Origin: RYN-230 sp963718305
Lineage (GTDB): Bacteria; Actinomycetota; Actinomycetes; Streptosporangiales; Streptosporangiaceae
NCBI GenBank assembly: GCA_963718305.1
Contig: CAVQZG010000022.1
Coordinates: 62,001 to 126,000 of the forward strand
Direction: 5' to 3'
Length of the DNA stretch: 64,000 bases
The first letter of the stretch is position 1, and every line of letters begins with the position of its first letter. Of the stretch, positions 17,819 through 26,087 are shown piece after piece. The translations under genes were made by a program, and so were the position numbers. Below the pieces are notes generated by a model. That model had not been told where the DNA came from and did no database searches. It saw only the letters and a program-made list of their open reading frames with translations.

Positions 17819-17877
17819 TATCGGCTGGGGGGTGATTCGCGGCTGTCAATGTCACCGGATCTCGGTACGGTGTGGCC

Positions 17878-18131
17878 ATGACCGCATACCCAGCCGGTGA
17901 TCCAGGCCCGTACGAGGTGATCCACCTGGGCGGCGAGGCGGCCGCGATTGTTCCGCTCGGGGACTTGCGGCACCTCCAGGCCGTGCAGCGCCATGCCTCT
18001 CCGGAGCTTCTGGAGGAGGCCGACGTCGAAGCCACGCTGGCGGTGCACCGGGAGTGGGTGGCGGCCGGGCGGCCGGAGCGGTCTCGCACGAGGAGGCGAT
18101 GGCCGAACTGCTCCGCGAGGCCAAGGAATGA
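17878..18131 (+). pseudogene. Phd-like antitoxin gene, frameshifted near the 3' end
   Basis: The frame from ATG 17878 gives YEVIHLGGEAAAIVPLGDLR, LQAVQRHASPELLEEADVEA and HREWVAAGRP, similar to prevent-host-death type antitoxins. The expected end AVSHEEAMAELLREAKE with TGA at 18129-18131 is in another frame. One base is missing near 18078. The stop overlaps the methyltransferase ATG as ATGA. No intact toxin follows, so this is an orphan. Confidence 0.5.
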
Positions 18132-19036
18132 CACGGCTGCCAGGATCTACTGCGCGTCGTTACGGCAAGGTTTTTGATGAGGTCGCGGCGGAGTACGACC
18201 GTCACCGTCCCACGTATCCCGACGAACTCGTCGACCAAGCGTGTCACGTCGCCGGGATCGGGAGCGGTGATCATGTGCTTGAGGTCGGGTGCGGAAGTGG
18301 CCAACTGACGCGCGGCCTTCTCGCCCGGGGCCTGCACGTCACGGCACTCGAACCCGGCAAGAGCCTCCTAGCACTGGCCAGGCAGAACCTGGAAGGTGCT
18401 GGAGAGGTGGAATTTGTCAACGCTCAGTTTGAGGATGCGTCGCTTCCCCGCGAGCAGTTTCAGGCCGTGTTCTCTGCGTCCGCGTTTCACTGGGTTGACC
18501 CTGAGGTTAGCTGGCAGAAGGCCGCGGACGTCCTTGTTCCCGGTGGAACGCTCGCCCTCGTGCAGTACTGCGGACTTGAGGAGCCGCGTAGCAAGGAAGA
18601 TCAGGAAGCATCACTTGCTGCCATCAGAAAAGTCGCCCCGGACGTTGCCGCTAATTGGCCGGCCTACCGGGATCTTGACGGCACGCTCGCTGGGATGGAG
18701 CAACGCCGTGGCAACGTCTCAGAGGTATGGGCCTGGTTCGGCAGCTACGACATAGGGCAAGATTATGCCAGCCGCTTGTTCGGTGATGTTCAGGTGGCAG
18801 TCATGCCAAAGCTTGTCGAGCACAGCCCTGACGAGCTCAATGCTCTCCTTCGTACCATGTCGTTTTACGCTCGGATTTCACCTGACCAACGCCGGGGCCT
18901 TGAGCGTGAATACCAGGCCATTTATGAACGGCTCGGGCGGCCGATCCGCGCTAGCACGGTCGCGGCTCTCGTCACGGCCCGGCGCAGCACGGAGGGAGAT
19001 GATCACGGCACATCGCCTCAGGGCACGCCGCACTGA
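18128..19036 (+). CDS. Class I SAM-dependent methyltransferase
   Basis: This 302-residue enzyme has a Rossmann-like methyltransferase core: FDEVAAEYDRHRPTYPDELV, the AdoMet loop VLEVGCGSGQLTRGL (motif I), VTALEPGKSLL (motif II), QFEDASLPREQFQAVFSASA and FHWVDPE (motif IV area), then VLVPGGTLALVQYCG. The pattern is that of UbiE/trans-aconitate-type small-molecule methyltransferases. Substrate unknown. The ATG at 18128 overlaps the antitoxin-like stop. The much longer open frame from 17948 is a shadow. It is intact and probably marks the end of the mobile zone. Confidence 0.85.
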   Translation: MTRLPGSTARRYGKVFDEVAAEYDRHRPTYPDELVDQACHVAGIGSGDHVLEVGCGSGQLTRGLLARGLHVTALEPGKSLLALARQNLEGAGEVEFVNAQFEDASLPREQFQAVFSASAFHWVDPEVSWQKAADVLVPGGTLALVQYCGLEEPRSKEDQEASLAAIRKVAPDVAANWPAYRDLDGTLAGMEQRRGNVSEVWAWFGSYDIGQDYASRLFGDVQVAVMPKLVEHSPDELNALLRTMSFYARISPDQRRGLEREYQAIYERLGRPIRASTVAALVTARRSTEGDDHGTSPQGTPH

Positions 19037-19124
19037 TTTCATTCTCCTCGCCGCTGGAGACGGGAGCATGGGACACACCGTCGGCGGCCTGGAGTAATTG
19101 TCAATACCTGTGGGTCGGCTGAAT

Positions 19125-19697
19125 TCACTCGGTCTGCTGGAGTTCGATGCCGTACTCGGCGAGCCAGGCAAGCAGGTCGTGGCGGCGAGTCCGGACGAGG
19201 CTGCCTCCGGTGAACCGGGTGTCCTCGGTGACCTCGGCGATCGCCGCCGGGGGCAGGGGGAAGGATTGTGCTTCCTCGTCTGTGCTGAACTCGATGTCAG
19301 CCATGACCAGGCCGTGCAACGGCGGATCGAAGACGTCGATGCTGAGCGGCGGGACGCTCAGCCGCGTCTTGGACAACACCTCGGCCGGGAGCGTGGCGAG
19401 CAGGTCGTATTCGGCCTCGGACAGGTAGGTGTTGGTGATCAGTCCCTGGACGAAGCCAGGCCGGCCGGCGGCCACTTTCTGGGTGAACTTGAGCTCGCAG
19501 GCTCCGGTGTGCGGGTAGTCGACGCGCCGCAACCGCAGGCGCGTCCCCGGCAGGTACCGGTCGGTGATCCGGCGGCTGTCGGTGACAGCCGGCGCCGGCG
19601 GCGGTCCGGCCAGCAGGAAGCGTCTTTCCCGCTCGACCCTGGCGTACTTACCTTCACGGATGGGCTCTTCCGGCGGTGTGCGGGTCTGCTCGGTCAT
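19125..19697 (-). CDS. CYTH-domain protein (triphosphate tunnel family)
   Basis: This 190-residue protein starts with YARVERERRFLLAGPP, the ExExK-type signature of the CYTH superfamily, here with Arg in place of the final Lys (Glu22, Glu24, Arg26). Basic strands LPGTRLRLRRVDY, ELKFTQKV and acidic FDPPLHGLVMADIEFSTDEE supply the triphosphate and metal ligands of an eight-strand tunnel. Members hydrolyse inorganic or thiamine triphosphate or make cAMP. The reaction here is not known. Proximity to PPK2 1 kb away suggests a polyphosphate link, which is inference. Confidence 0.82.
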   Translation of the reverse strand: MTEQTRTPPEEPIREGKYARVERERRFLLAGPPPAPAVTDSRRITDRYLPGTRLRLRRVDYPHTGACELKFTQKVAAGRPGFVQGLITNTYLSEAEYDLLATLPAEVLSKTRLSVPPLSIDVFDPPLHGLVMADIEFSTDEEAQSFPLPPAAIAEVTEDTRFTGGSLVRTRRHDLLAWLAEYGIELQQTE

Positions 19698-20042
19698 GCG
19701 GCCGCCGCCTCCTCGACTAGATCACCGGGGAAGGTACACCCCTTCCCGGCCGATCCACAGGTTTCACGCATTGCTCGCGGCCTGTCGCGATGGTCCTGCG
19801 CGTGAGGGCTGAGCCGTTCTGCTGGGGGTCAGAACGGGTTTCCCTGTCAGGGTTAAATCGGGGGTTTCCCCTATGGCCGGAGGCTGGCCGCGCCGTCAGA
19901 CTGGCTATGCAGCTAGGACACATGGCGAAGCGGCACCACCGGCCAGGTACTCATCCCCGCCCGCGCTGCACCTAGCCGGGAAGCGGACAGGCTGCGTGTC
20001 TTGGATACCGGAAGTGATCTTGCAGAGAAAGCCGGCCCAGCC
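19698..20042. other. Intergenic stretch with short palindromes
   Basis: No gene is supported. CCGTTCTG (19814-19821) pairs with CAGAACGG (19830-19837). GGGGTTTCCCC at 19861-19871 is another short palindrome. These may be regulatory for the HEAT/PPK2 unit or a terminator. Confidence 0.4.
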
Positions 20043-20504
20043 ATGCATGAAGACCACGAGGACCGCCTTGACGCGGCCGAGCAGCTAGCCGAACACCACC
20101 CCCACGCCGCCGCCGAAGCCTTCTCCGCCATCGCCTGCAACCAGGAGGTGGGCGACGAGGTGCGCCTGTCGGCCGCCGAGCAGCTCGCCGCCGTCGACCC
20201 TCAGGCCGCCGTCAAAGCTTTCTCCGCCATCGCCCGCGACCAGGAGGTGGGCGACGAGGTGCGCCTGTCGGCCGCCGAGCAGCTCGCCGCGGTTGACCCG
20301 CGTGCTGCCGCGCCGGCCTGCCTGGCCATCGCCTGCGACAGGGAGGTCGGTGACGAGGTGCGCCTGTCCGCGGCTGAGCAGCTGGCCGCCGTTGACCCGC
20401 GTGCCGCCGCCCCCGCCTGCCTGGCCATCGCCCGCGACGAAGAGGTGGGTGACGAGGTGCGCCTGTCCGCCGCGCAGCTTGCGGCTCTCGACCCCAGCGC
20501 TTGA
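20043..20504 (+). CDS. HEAT-like repeat protein
   Basis: A 153-residue protein made almost wholly of a 33-residue helical repeat, EVGDEVRLSAAEQLAAVDP followed by a second helix xxAAxxACLAIAxD. There are three full copies, a partial fourth and a diverged first copy. This is HEAT/PBS-lyase-like architecture and should form a short solenoid for protein binding. DNA of the repeats is also nearly identical. ATG at 20043 is used. The stop (TGA 20502-20504) overlaps a TTG that opens the PPK2 frame, suggesting translational coupling. No function is known. Confidence 0.6.
   Translation: MHEDHEDRLDAAEQLAEHHPHAAAEAFSAIACNQEVGDEVRLSAAEQLAAVDPQAAVKAFSAIARDQEVGDEVRLSAAEQLAAVDPRAAAPACLAIACDREVGDEVRLSAAEQLAAVDPRAAAPACLAIARDEEVGDEVRLSAAQLAALDPSA
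20145..20501 (+). repeat. 99-bp coding tandem repeat (HEAT units)
   Basis: Units begin at 20145, 20244, 20343 and 20442, the last shortened by one codon and cut at the stop. Neighbouring units are very similar at DNA level, indicating recent unit duplication or gene conversion. Confidence 0.8.
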
Positions 20505-20638
20505 ACCCTCAGTTACCGGCCGGACAAGCCCAGCGGCGCCACGGGAGTGAACTCCTGGTGAAACTTGTCCGCGAGACCCACGGACCAGCGGATCTGGCCC
20601 CGATGCTTCAGGTAGAGCGCGGCGTGGATGGGACTGAT

Positions 20639-21586
20639 ATGACCGACGGGCGGGGTACTCGCGTGGGCTACTTGCGCGAGGGTAATCCGGGCAGCAGAAG
20701 CGTGGTACCACCGGGTGTCTGGGTGGATGATTCAGACGAGGATGACCCGGTGCTCCGCAACGCGGACGGAAGCATGGTGGACACCTGGCGGGAAGATTAT
20801 CCCTACGCTGAACGGCTGAGCCGTGAGGAATACGATCACGAGAAACGGCTGCTCCAGGTCGAACTGCTCAAGCTGCAATACTGGATGCAGGATACGGGCC
20901 GCCGCTTTGTCGTTATCTTCGAGGGCCGGGACGCTGCTGGTAAGGGCAGTACTATCAAGCGCTTCATGGAGCATCTGAATCCCCGGGCAGCGCGGGTCGT
21001 CGCCCTCGATATCCCCACCGAGCGCGAGCGGGGGCAATGGTATTTCCAGCGTTATATTTCGCACCTGCCCACCGCCGGGGAGGTCGTCCTGTTCGACCGT
21101 TCGTGGTATAACCGTGCCGGGGTCGAGAAGGTCATGGGCTTCTGCACCGACGAGCAGTATGAGACCTTCCTGAGGCAGGTGCCTCAGTTCGAGCGACTGC
21201 TCGCGGACGAGGGCGTCTCGCTGACGAAGTTCTGGTTCTCCGTGACCCCCGGCGAGCAGCACACCCGGTTCGCCATCCGCCAGATCGACCCCGTGCGGCA
21301 GTGGAAGCTCAGCCCGACCGATATCGCCCTGCTGGACAAGTGGGAGGCCTACACCGCGGCTAAGGTCGCGATGTTTCACCGGACCCACTCGCCCGAGGCG
21401 CCCTGGACCGTGATCAGGAGCAACGATAAGAAGCGCGCTCGTCTGGAGGCCATGCGCAGCCTGCTCGCCGCGGTCGAGTACGACCGCAAGGATCACGATG
21501 TCGTCGGGCATCCGGATCCGTTGATCGTCGGCGCGCCCGCGGACATGCGGGAAACTGGGCACGGGCAACTATCGCCCACTCCCTAA
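20639..21586 (+). CDS. ppk2: Polyphosphate kinase 2
   Basis: PPK2 transfers phosphate between polyphosphate and nucleotides, commonly forming GTP or ATP from the diphosphates. Seen are FEGRDAAGKGSTIKRFMEHL (Walker A), the lid IPTERERGQWYFQRYISHLP, and Walker B VVLFDRSWYNRAGVEKVMGF. KFWFSVTPGEQ, RQWKLSPTDI and TVIRSNDKKRARLEAM complete the family pattern. Length with the ATG at 20639 is 315 residues, normal for a single-domain PPK2. The frame is open from a TTG at 20501 that overlaps the HEAT-protein stop, so a longer form is possible. The pairing with a HEAT-repeat protein is unusual. Confidence 0.9.
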   Translation: MTDGRGTRVGYLREGNPGSRSVVPPGVWVDDSDEDDPVLRNADGSMVDTWREDYPYAERLSREEYDHEKRLLQVELLKLQYWMQDTGRRFVVIFEGRDAAGKGSTIKRFMEHLNPRAARVVALDIPTERERGQWYFQRYISHLPTAGEVVLFDRSWYNRAGVEKVMGFCTDEQYETFLRQVPQFERLLADEGVSLTKFWFSVTPGEQHTRFAIRQIDPVRQWKLSPTDIALLDKWEAYTAAKVAMFHRTHSPEAPWTVIRSNDKKRARLEAMRSLLAAVEYDRKDHDVVGHPDPLIVGAPADMRETGHGQLSPTP

Positions 21587-21603
21587 CGCCTATTACCGCG
21601 CGA

Positions 21604-21894
21604 TCAGGCGGGAGGATCTTGCATCTGCGGGCTCAGATACCCATCCAGTTTGGAGAGACCGGCCGCGCAACTGAAACCCCGGATCGGGCCTCCGGGCTGA
21701 ACGTTCGCGATAACCCCGGCCATGATATTGCCTAGGTTCTCGACGAGACTGCCGTCCGATTTACGGCGCTTGGTCCAATGAAAGACGCCCCAGGCAATAA
21801 TGGGGATCACCGATCCGCCTGCCATGACCCGCCAGCCGGTGGCATCAGGTCCCAGGCTGACCAGGTCGTATTGATCGATCTCCGCAACAGCCAT
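21604..21894 (-). CDS. Small hypothetical protein with one hydrophobic segment
   Basis: A 96-residue protein. Following EIDQYDLVSLGPDATGWRVM there is a short hydrophobic segment GGSVIPIIAWGVFHWTKRRK ending in basic residues, then GSLVENLGNIMAGVIANVQP. A membrane association is possible. No family is recognised. GGAAGGGAAAGCC before the ATG at 21894 is a good ribosome-binding site. It converges with ppk2, the ends being 17 bases apart. Confidence 0.55.
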   Translation of the reverse strand: MAVAEIDQYDLVSLGPDATGWRVMAGGSVIPIIAWGVFHWTKRRKSDGSLVENLGNIMAGVIANVQPGGPIRGFSCAAGLSKLDGYLSPQMQDPPA

Positions 21895-22032
21895 GGCTTT
21901 CCCTTCCTGTGCTCTTAACGGAAGGGGGATATCGGTACGGCCCCCGATTTAGTCTTACCATTGCTTTACTTTTTACGTCAATGCTCTTTACTGTAGTGAG
22001 GGATCCGGGAGCGCGCCTGCTCTGGCCCTGTT

Positions 22033-22476
22033 CTAGACCGCTTCCATGCCGAACCGGGCCATCAGCGCCCGTTCCTCATCGGGGGTGGGCGGCTCGGGGC
22101 GGTTCCACAGCTCATGCAGGCCGGCGAAGTACGCGTCCATGGCGGGGGCGTGGATCACCAGAAGCCGGGCCTCATCGTCCCCGGCGTTGCCGAAGGTATG
22201 GGCGGTCCCGCGAGGCACCAGCACGAACCCTTCGGGTCCAACGGTAAGTTCCTCGCCCTCGACGACCACGGAAACCAGGCCGTCAAGCACGAAGTACGCC
22301 TCCGAGCAGTTCGTGTGACGGTGCGGCGGCGGGCGGCGGCCGCCCGGGGGCAGGGTGCGCTCCATCAGGGATAGGTCGCCATCGTCCTGCTCAGCCAGCG
22401 CCTTGAAGAACATCACGCTGCCGCGAGCGGTGTACCGTTTTTGTCCCTCACCAGGTCCGATAAGACCAGCACTCAT
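22033..22476 (-). CDS. Cupin-domain protein
   Basis: This 147-residue single-domain cupin shows motif 1 RPPPHRHTNCSEAYFVLDG (metal ligands His, His and Glu) and motif 2 LVPRGTAHTFGNAGDDEARL (fourth His). Cupins of this size bind a divalent metal and serve as dioxygenases, isomerases or simple binding proteins. The C-terminal PTPDEERALMARFGMEAV resembles small cupins found with antibiotic or detoxification genes. Function unknown. It is transcribed alone to the left. Confidence 0.8.
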   Translation of the reverse strand: MSAGLIGPGEGQKRYTARGSVMFFKALAEQDDGDLSLMERTLPPGGRRPPPHRHTNCSEAYFVLDGLVSVVVEGEELTVGPEGFVLVPRGTAHTFGNAGDDEARLLVIHAPAMDAYFAGLHELWNRPEPPTPDEERALMARFGMEAV

Positions 22477-22692
22477 CCGCCGACCTCCCTGAATCCCATG
22501 CTAGGCCGGGGGAGTGCTGGCCGTGGGCCAAGGCTGGCTGACGCGGCACCAGAGCGCCGCGATGACGGCGCTCCGTCCGGTGCAGTGGCGCGGGCCGGGC
22601 GGTGCGGGGACAGGCGGGACGGAGACGGGCGGCACGGACGCCGCCCGTTCCCGCCGCCAGGCGGCAGCCGCCGCCCGGCCGCTGCCCCTGCC

Positions 22693-23055
22693 TCAGTACT
22701 CGGGCGGCCGGTTGAAGATGACGACCAGGCTGACGATCTTGCCGTCGCGGACGCTGAAGTAGTTCGACAGGACGAGCTCGTCGGGCAGGTTCGTCTTGTC
22801 GAACTCGCCGGTGTACGACCCGCGCACGATCGTGTCGCCGTGATGGTCGAGCACCTCGCGGACCTCGATCTGGACCTTGTCGCCGACCATTTCCTTCTCC
22901 ACCCAGCGGCGGATCGCGCCGGCGCCGGTGAACTCGCGGCGGGCGTCGTTGACGTACGCGTCGTCGGCGAAGGTGGCCATGATGGCGTCGGTGTCCAGTG
23001 CGTTGACCCCGGCGATGTGGTCGGCGACGACCCCGGTCAGCTCGGTGGCGTGCAT
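22693..23055 (-). CDS. SnoaL-like (NTF2-fold) protein
   Basis: A 120-residue NTF2-like protein: HIAGVNALDTDAIMATFADD at the N-terminus, then FTGAGAIRRWVEKEM, VRGSYTGEFDKTNLPDELVL and NYFSVRDGKIVSLVVIFNRP. This is the SnoaL-like cone fold used by cyclases, isomerases and many binding proteins. Active-site residues cannot be assigned. It is divergent from the MerR-family gene, with a MerR-type palindrome in between, so it is a likely target of that regulator. Confidence 0.78.
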   Translation of the reverse strand: MHATELTGVVADHIAGVNALDTDAIMATFADDAYVNDARREFTGAGAIRRWVEKEMVGDKVQIEVREVLDHHGDTIVRGSYTGEFDKTNLPDELVLSNYFSVRDGKIVSLVVIFNRPPEY

Positions 23056-23151
23056 GGTGTTGTCCTCCTTCGGTGACCCGGCCCTCGTGGCCGTGCACTG
23101 CCTACGCTCGCGGCTGCCGCCGGGGGATGGTCAACCCCGCAAACGGGACGT

Positions 23152-23171
23152 GACTCTCCCCCCAGGGGAGG
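23152..23171. promoter_or_regulatory. MerR-type operator between the SnoaL and MerR genes
   Basis: The dyad CTCTCCCCCCAGGGGAG (23154-23170), in the wider context GACTCTCCCC...GGGGAGGA, resembles the GC-rich palindromes placed in the promoter spacer of MerR regulators in actinobacteria. It lies just before the merR-like start, fitting autoregulation. Confidence 0.6.
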
Positions 23172-23186
23172 ATGCAGACTCGTGTC

Positions 23187-24026
23187 ATGCAGAACTGCCT
23201 GGCCATCGGCGACTTCGCCCGCGCGACCCACATGAGCGTGAAGACGCTGCGCTACTACCACCGGGTCGGCCTGCTGGAGCCCGCCGACGTGGATCCGGAC
23301 ACGGGCTACCGCCGGTACACCACCGACCAGATACCGGCCGCGCAGATCATCCGGCGCTTCCGGAATCTGGACATGCCGGTCGAGGAGGTCAAGCAGGTCC
23401 TGGCCGCACCGGACATCGAGACCCGCAACGAGCTCATCGCCGCGCACCTGAACCGGCTGGAGGAAGGGCTGACCCGCACCCAGGACGCGGTCTCCTCACT
23501 GCGCGATCTGCTGGCCCGCCCGTCGCCGCCCGAACTGGCCGACATCGGCCGCCTGCGGGTGGACGCCACCCCGGCCGCCGCGATCAGCGAGCCGCTGGAT
23601 ATCGAGGACGCAGGCCCCTGGTACCAGGGTGCGCTCGGCGAGCTGTACGCCACGATCGACGCCCAGAACCTGAGCCCCGATGGGCCTAGTGGCGGCATCT
23701 ACGCGACCGAGCTGTTCTCGCACGGACTGGGCCAGGCCACGGTGTTCGTGCCCTGCACCGGGCCGCTGCGGCCCATGGGCCGGGTCACGTCGCTGGTCGT
23801 GCCGCCCGGGGAGTTCGCCACGAACATCCACCCCGGCCCGGACACCGGCATCGACCGCGCCTACGGGTCGCTGGCCACGTACGTCACCCAGCACGCGCTG
23901 GCTGTGGACGGGCCGATCCGGGAGTACTACCTCACCGGCCGGCACGACACCCCGGACGCCGCGCAGTGGCGCACGCAGATCTGCTGGCCGATCTTCCACA
24001 CCGGACCCGAGCCCGACGCCCCGTAG
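23187..24026 (+). CDS. MerR-family regulator with GyrI-like effector domain
   Basis: The N-terminal 70 residues form a MerR winged helix: LAIGDFARATHMSVKTLRYY, HRVGLLEPADVDPDTGYRRY and IPAAQIIRRFRNLDMPVEEV, then a dimerisation helix. Residues from about 120 on form a GyrI-like small-molecule-binding domain ending in YYLTGRHDTPDAAQWRTQIC WPIF-type sequence. Members such as BmrR activate multidrug responses by unwinding a 19-20-base promoter spacer. ATG at 23187 starts exactly at the domain. An ATG 15 bases upstream is possible but overlaps the operator edge. Divergent SnoaL gene is a probable target. Confidence 0.87.
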   Translation: MQNCLAIGDFARATHMSVKTLRYYHRVGLLEPADVDPDTGYRRYTTDQIPAAQIIRRFRNLDMPVEEVKQVLAAPDIETRNELIAAHLNRLEEGLTRTQDAVSSLRDLLARPSPPELADIGRLRVDATPAAAISEPLDIEDAGPWYQGALGELYATIDAQNLSPDGPSGGIYATELFSHGLGQATVFVPCTGPLRPMGRVTSLVVPPGEFATNIHPGPDTGIDRAYGSLATYVTQHALAVDGPIREYYLTGRHDTPDAAQWRTQICWPIFHTGPEPDAP

Positions 24027-24073
24027 CGGATCAGCCCGGGCCCGGTCCTGCGCCGGTCAGGACCCTGCGCCGG

Positions 24074-25474
24074 TCAGGACCGGGCGCTGGTGAGCACGGC
24101 CATCAGCCGGGCGACGGCGCCGGTGAAGGCGTGCTCGGGCGGGGTGGCGTACCCGATGACCAGGGCCGGCCGATGCGCGCCGGCTGCGGCGCTGTAGGGC
24201 CGGAGCCCATCGAGGGCCAGGTCGTGACGGGCCGCGGCCCGGGCGATGATCTCGTCCTCGTCCAGGCCGGGCGGCAGTTCCAGCAGCGCATGCAGCCCGG
24301 CGGCGACGCCGGTCACCCGCGCCTGCGGGACGTGGCGCCGGACCGCCGCGACCAGATGGTCCCGGCGCCGCCGGTAGGCCAGCCGCGAGCGGCGCACCTG
24401 GCGGTCGTAGGCCCCGGACGTGAGGAACTCGGCCAGCGTGAGCTGGTCGAAGCTGCTGGAATGCCGGTCGGTGAGGGCCTTGGCCGCGGTCACCTCGTCC
24501 ACCAGGCGGGCGGGCACGACGAGCCAGCCCAGCCGCAGGCCGGGTGCGAGGCTCTTGCTGGCCGTCCCGGCGTAGATGACATGCTCCGGCCCCAGCGCCT
24601 GCATGGCCCCGACCGGCTGGCGGTCGTAGCGGAACTCCCCGTCGTAGTCGTCCTCGATCAGCAGCCCGCCGGTCCGCGCGGCCCACTCGATGGCCCGGGT
24701 CCGCCGCCGGGGCGCCAGCACGCCGCCCAGCGGGAACTGATGGGCCGGGGTCAGCAGCACGGCCTCCGCGTCGCCGAGCCCGTCCAGGACGGCGCCGCTC
24801 CCGTCCACCGGCAGCATGCGGGTCCGCAGCCCGTGCGCGGCCGCGATGCTGCGCAGGTCCGGCAGGCCGTACGCCTCCAGGGCCAGCGTCGCGGCGCCCC
24901 GGCCGTGCAGGACCCGGCAGATCAGGCCGAGGCCCTGGGTGAACCCGGAGCAGACCACGATCCGGTCCGGGCTCACGTGCACTCCGCGCGCCCGGGCCAG
25001 GTATCCGGCCAGGGCCTGATGCAGTTCGGGCCGGCCGCGGGCGTCCGGCGCATCGCCGAACGCCTCCGCCGGGGCGGTGTTCAGCGCCCGGCGCGCCGCC
25101 GCGAGCCAGCGCGAGCGCGGGAAGGCGGCCACGTCGGGCGATCCCGGGCGCAGGTCGTAGCGCAGCCGCCGGGATGCGGCCTCCGGCGCGGGTACCGCCA
25201 GGGCTGCGGGTGCCTGCCCGGCGACCCGGGTGACCGAGCCTTGCCGGGCGGCCAGCCAGCCCTCGGCGACCAGCTGCCCGTACACGTCAACCACGGTGTT
25301 GCGGGCGACCCCCAGGTCAGCGGCCAGCGACCGGGATGAGGGCAGGCGCAGCCCGGGGGCCAGCCGGCCCGACCGGACCGCCTCCCGGAGCTGGGCCTCC
25401 AGGCTGGCCCGCACCCGCGGCCCGGTCCGGTCCAGGTGCAGGTCCACTCCGGAACTGGCCCACGTTTCTGGCAT
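24074..25474 (-). CDS. MocR/PdxR-type GntR regulator with aminotransferase domain
   Basis: A 466-residue fusion of an N-terminal GntR winged helix (VRASLEAQLREAVRSGRL, LPSSRSLAADLGVARNTVVD) with a fold-type I aminotransferase domain that binds PLP. The PLP-holding Lys is Lys307 in AGTASKSLAPGLRLGW. EDDYDGEFRYD carries the aspartate that contacts the pyridine nitrogen. MocR proteins sense PLP-amino acid adducts and usually regulate the divergent gene. Only 46 bases separate it from the carboxymuconolactone-decarboxylase-like gene, the expected target. Confidence 0.92.
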   Translation of the reverse strand: MPETWASSGVDLHLDRTGPRVRASLEAQLREAVRSGRLAPGLRLPSSRSLAADLGVARNTVVDVYGQLVAEGWLAARQGSVTRVAGQAPAALAVPAPEAASRRLRYDLRPGSPDVAAFPRSRWLAAARRALNTAPAEAFGDAPDARGRPELHQALAGYLARARGVHVSPDRIVVCSGFTQGLGLICRVLHGRGAATLALEAYGLPDLRSIAAAHGLRTRMLPVDGSGAVLDGLGDAEAVLLTPAHQFPLGGVLAPRRRTRAIEWAARTGGLLIEDDYDGEFRYDRQPVGAMQALGPEHVIYAGTASKSLAPGLRLGWLVVPARLVDEVTAAKALTDRHSSSFDQLTLAEFLTSGAYDRQVRRSRLAYRRRRDHLVAAVRRHVPQARVTGVAAGLHALLELPPGLDEDEIIARAAARHDLALDGLRPYSAAAGAHRPALVIGYATPPEHAFTGAVARLMAVLTSARS

Positions 25475-25520
25475 AAAAGTGGAGCTTACCGGTGCGCCAG
25501 CGCCGGCTTAGGTTGAGGTT

Positions 25521-26036
25521 ATGGCACTCACAGACACCCACGAAGACGCGACCACGCCAGCCCCGTTCACGATCCCGGTCCGGCTGGACTTCGACAGTCA
25601 CGCGGCCGGATTCGCCCGGGCCCTGGCCCACCTGGACCAGGCGGCCACCAAGGAACTGGACCGGGTGGATTTCGACCCCCGGCTGCGCGAGCTGGTCCGG
25701 GTCCGGGCCTCCCAGCTCAACGGCTGCGCCTACTGCATCGATATGCACAGCAAGGACGCCCGGGCGGTGGGCGAGAGCGAGCAGCGCCTGTACAGCATCT
25801 CCGCCTGGCGGGACACGCCCTACTTCTCCGAACGGGAGCGGGCCGCGCTCGCGTTCACCGAGGCGGTCACCCTGATGGCCAGTGATCACGTCCCCGACGC
25901 GGCGTATGAGGCCGTCGCGGCCTGCTACAGCCCGGACGAGGTCGCCGCCCTGCTCGCCCTGATCACCACGATCAACGCCTGGAACGCGATCGGCGTGGCC
26001 ACGCACGCCTGGACGCCCGGCAGCTACGAGCGCTGA
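25521..26036 (+). CDS. Carboxymuconolactone decarboxylase / AhpD-like protein
   Basis: This 171-residue helical protein has the peroxidase motif NGCAYCIDMHSKDAR with Cys69, Cys72 and His76, as in AhpD-type alkylhydroperoxidase helpers, preceded by LRELVRVRASQ and followed by FSERERAALAFTEAVTLMA. Such proteins reduce peroxides or disulfide partners. It is the likely target of the divergent MocR regulator. Start ATG at 25521 is clear. It ends before a strong hairpin shared with the convergent ogt gene. Confidence 0.88.
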   Translation: MALTDTHEDATTPAPFTIPVRLDFDSHAAGFARALAHLDQAATKELDRVDFDPRLRELVRVRASQLNGCAYCIDMHSKDARAVGESEQRLYSISAWRDTPYFSERERAALAFTEAVTLMASDHVPDAAYEAVAACYSPDEVAALLALITTINAWNAIGVATHAWTPGSYER

Positions 26037-26049
26037 CCCCAGGCGCGAT

Positions 26050-26084
26050 GGCCCGGGTCCCGCCGTGCAGGCGGGACCCGGGCC
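26050..26084. terminator. Bidirectional hairpin terminator
   Basis: GGCCCGGGTCCCGCC (26050-26064) and GGCGGGACCCGGGCC (26070-26084) form a perfect 15-bp stem with a 5-base loop between the convergent AhpD-like and ogt genes. Confidence 0.85.
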
Positions 26085-26087
26085 CGG

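Noticed and set aside
19098..19805. 235-codon plus-strand frame
   Set aside because: Antisense to the CYTH gene, which carries recognisable motifs.
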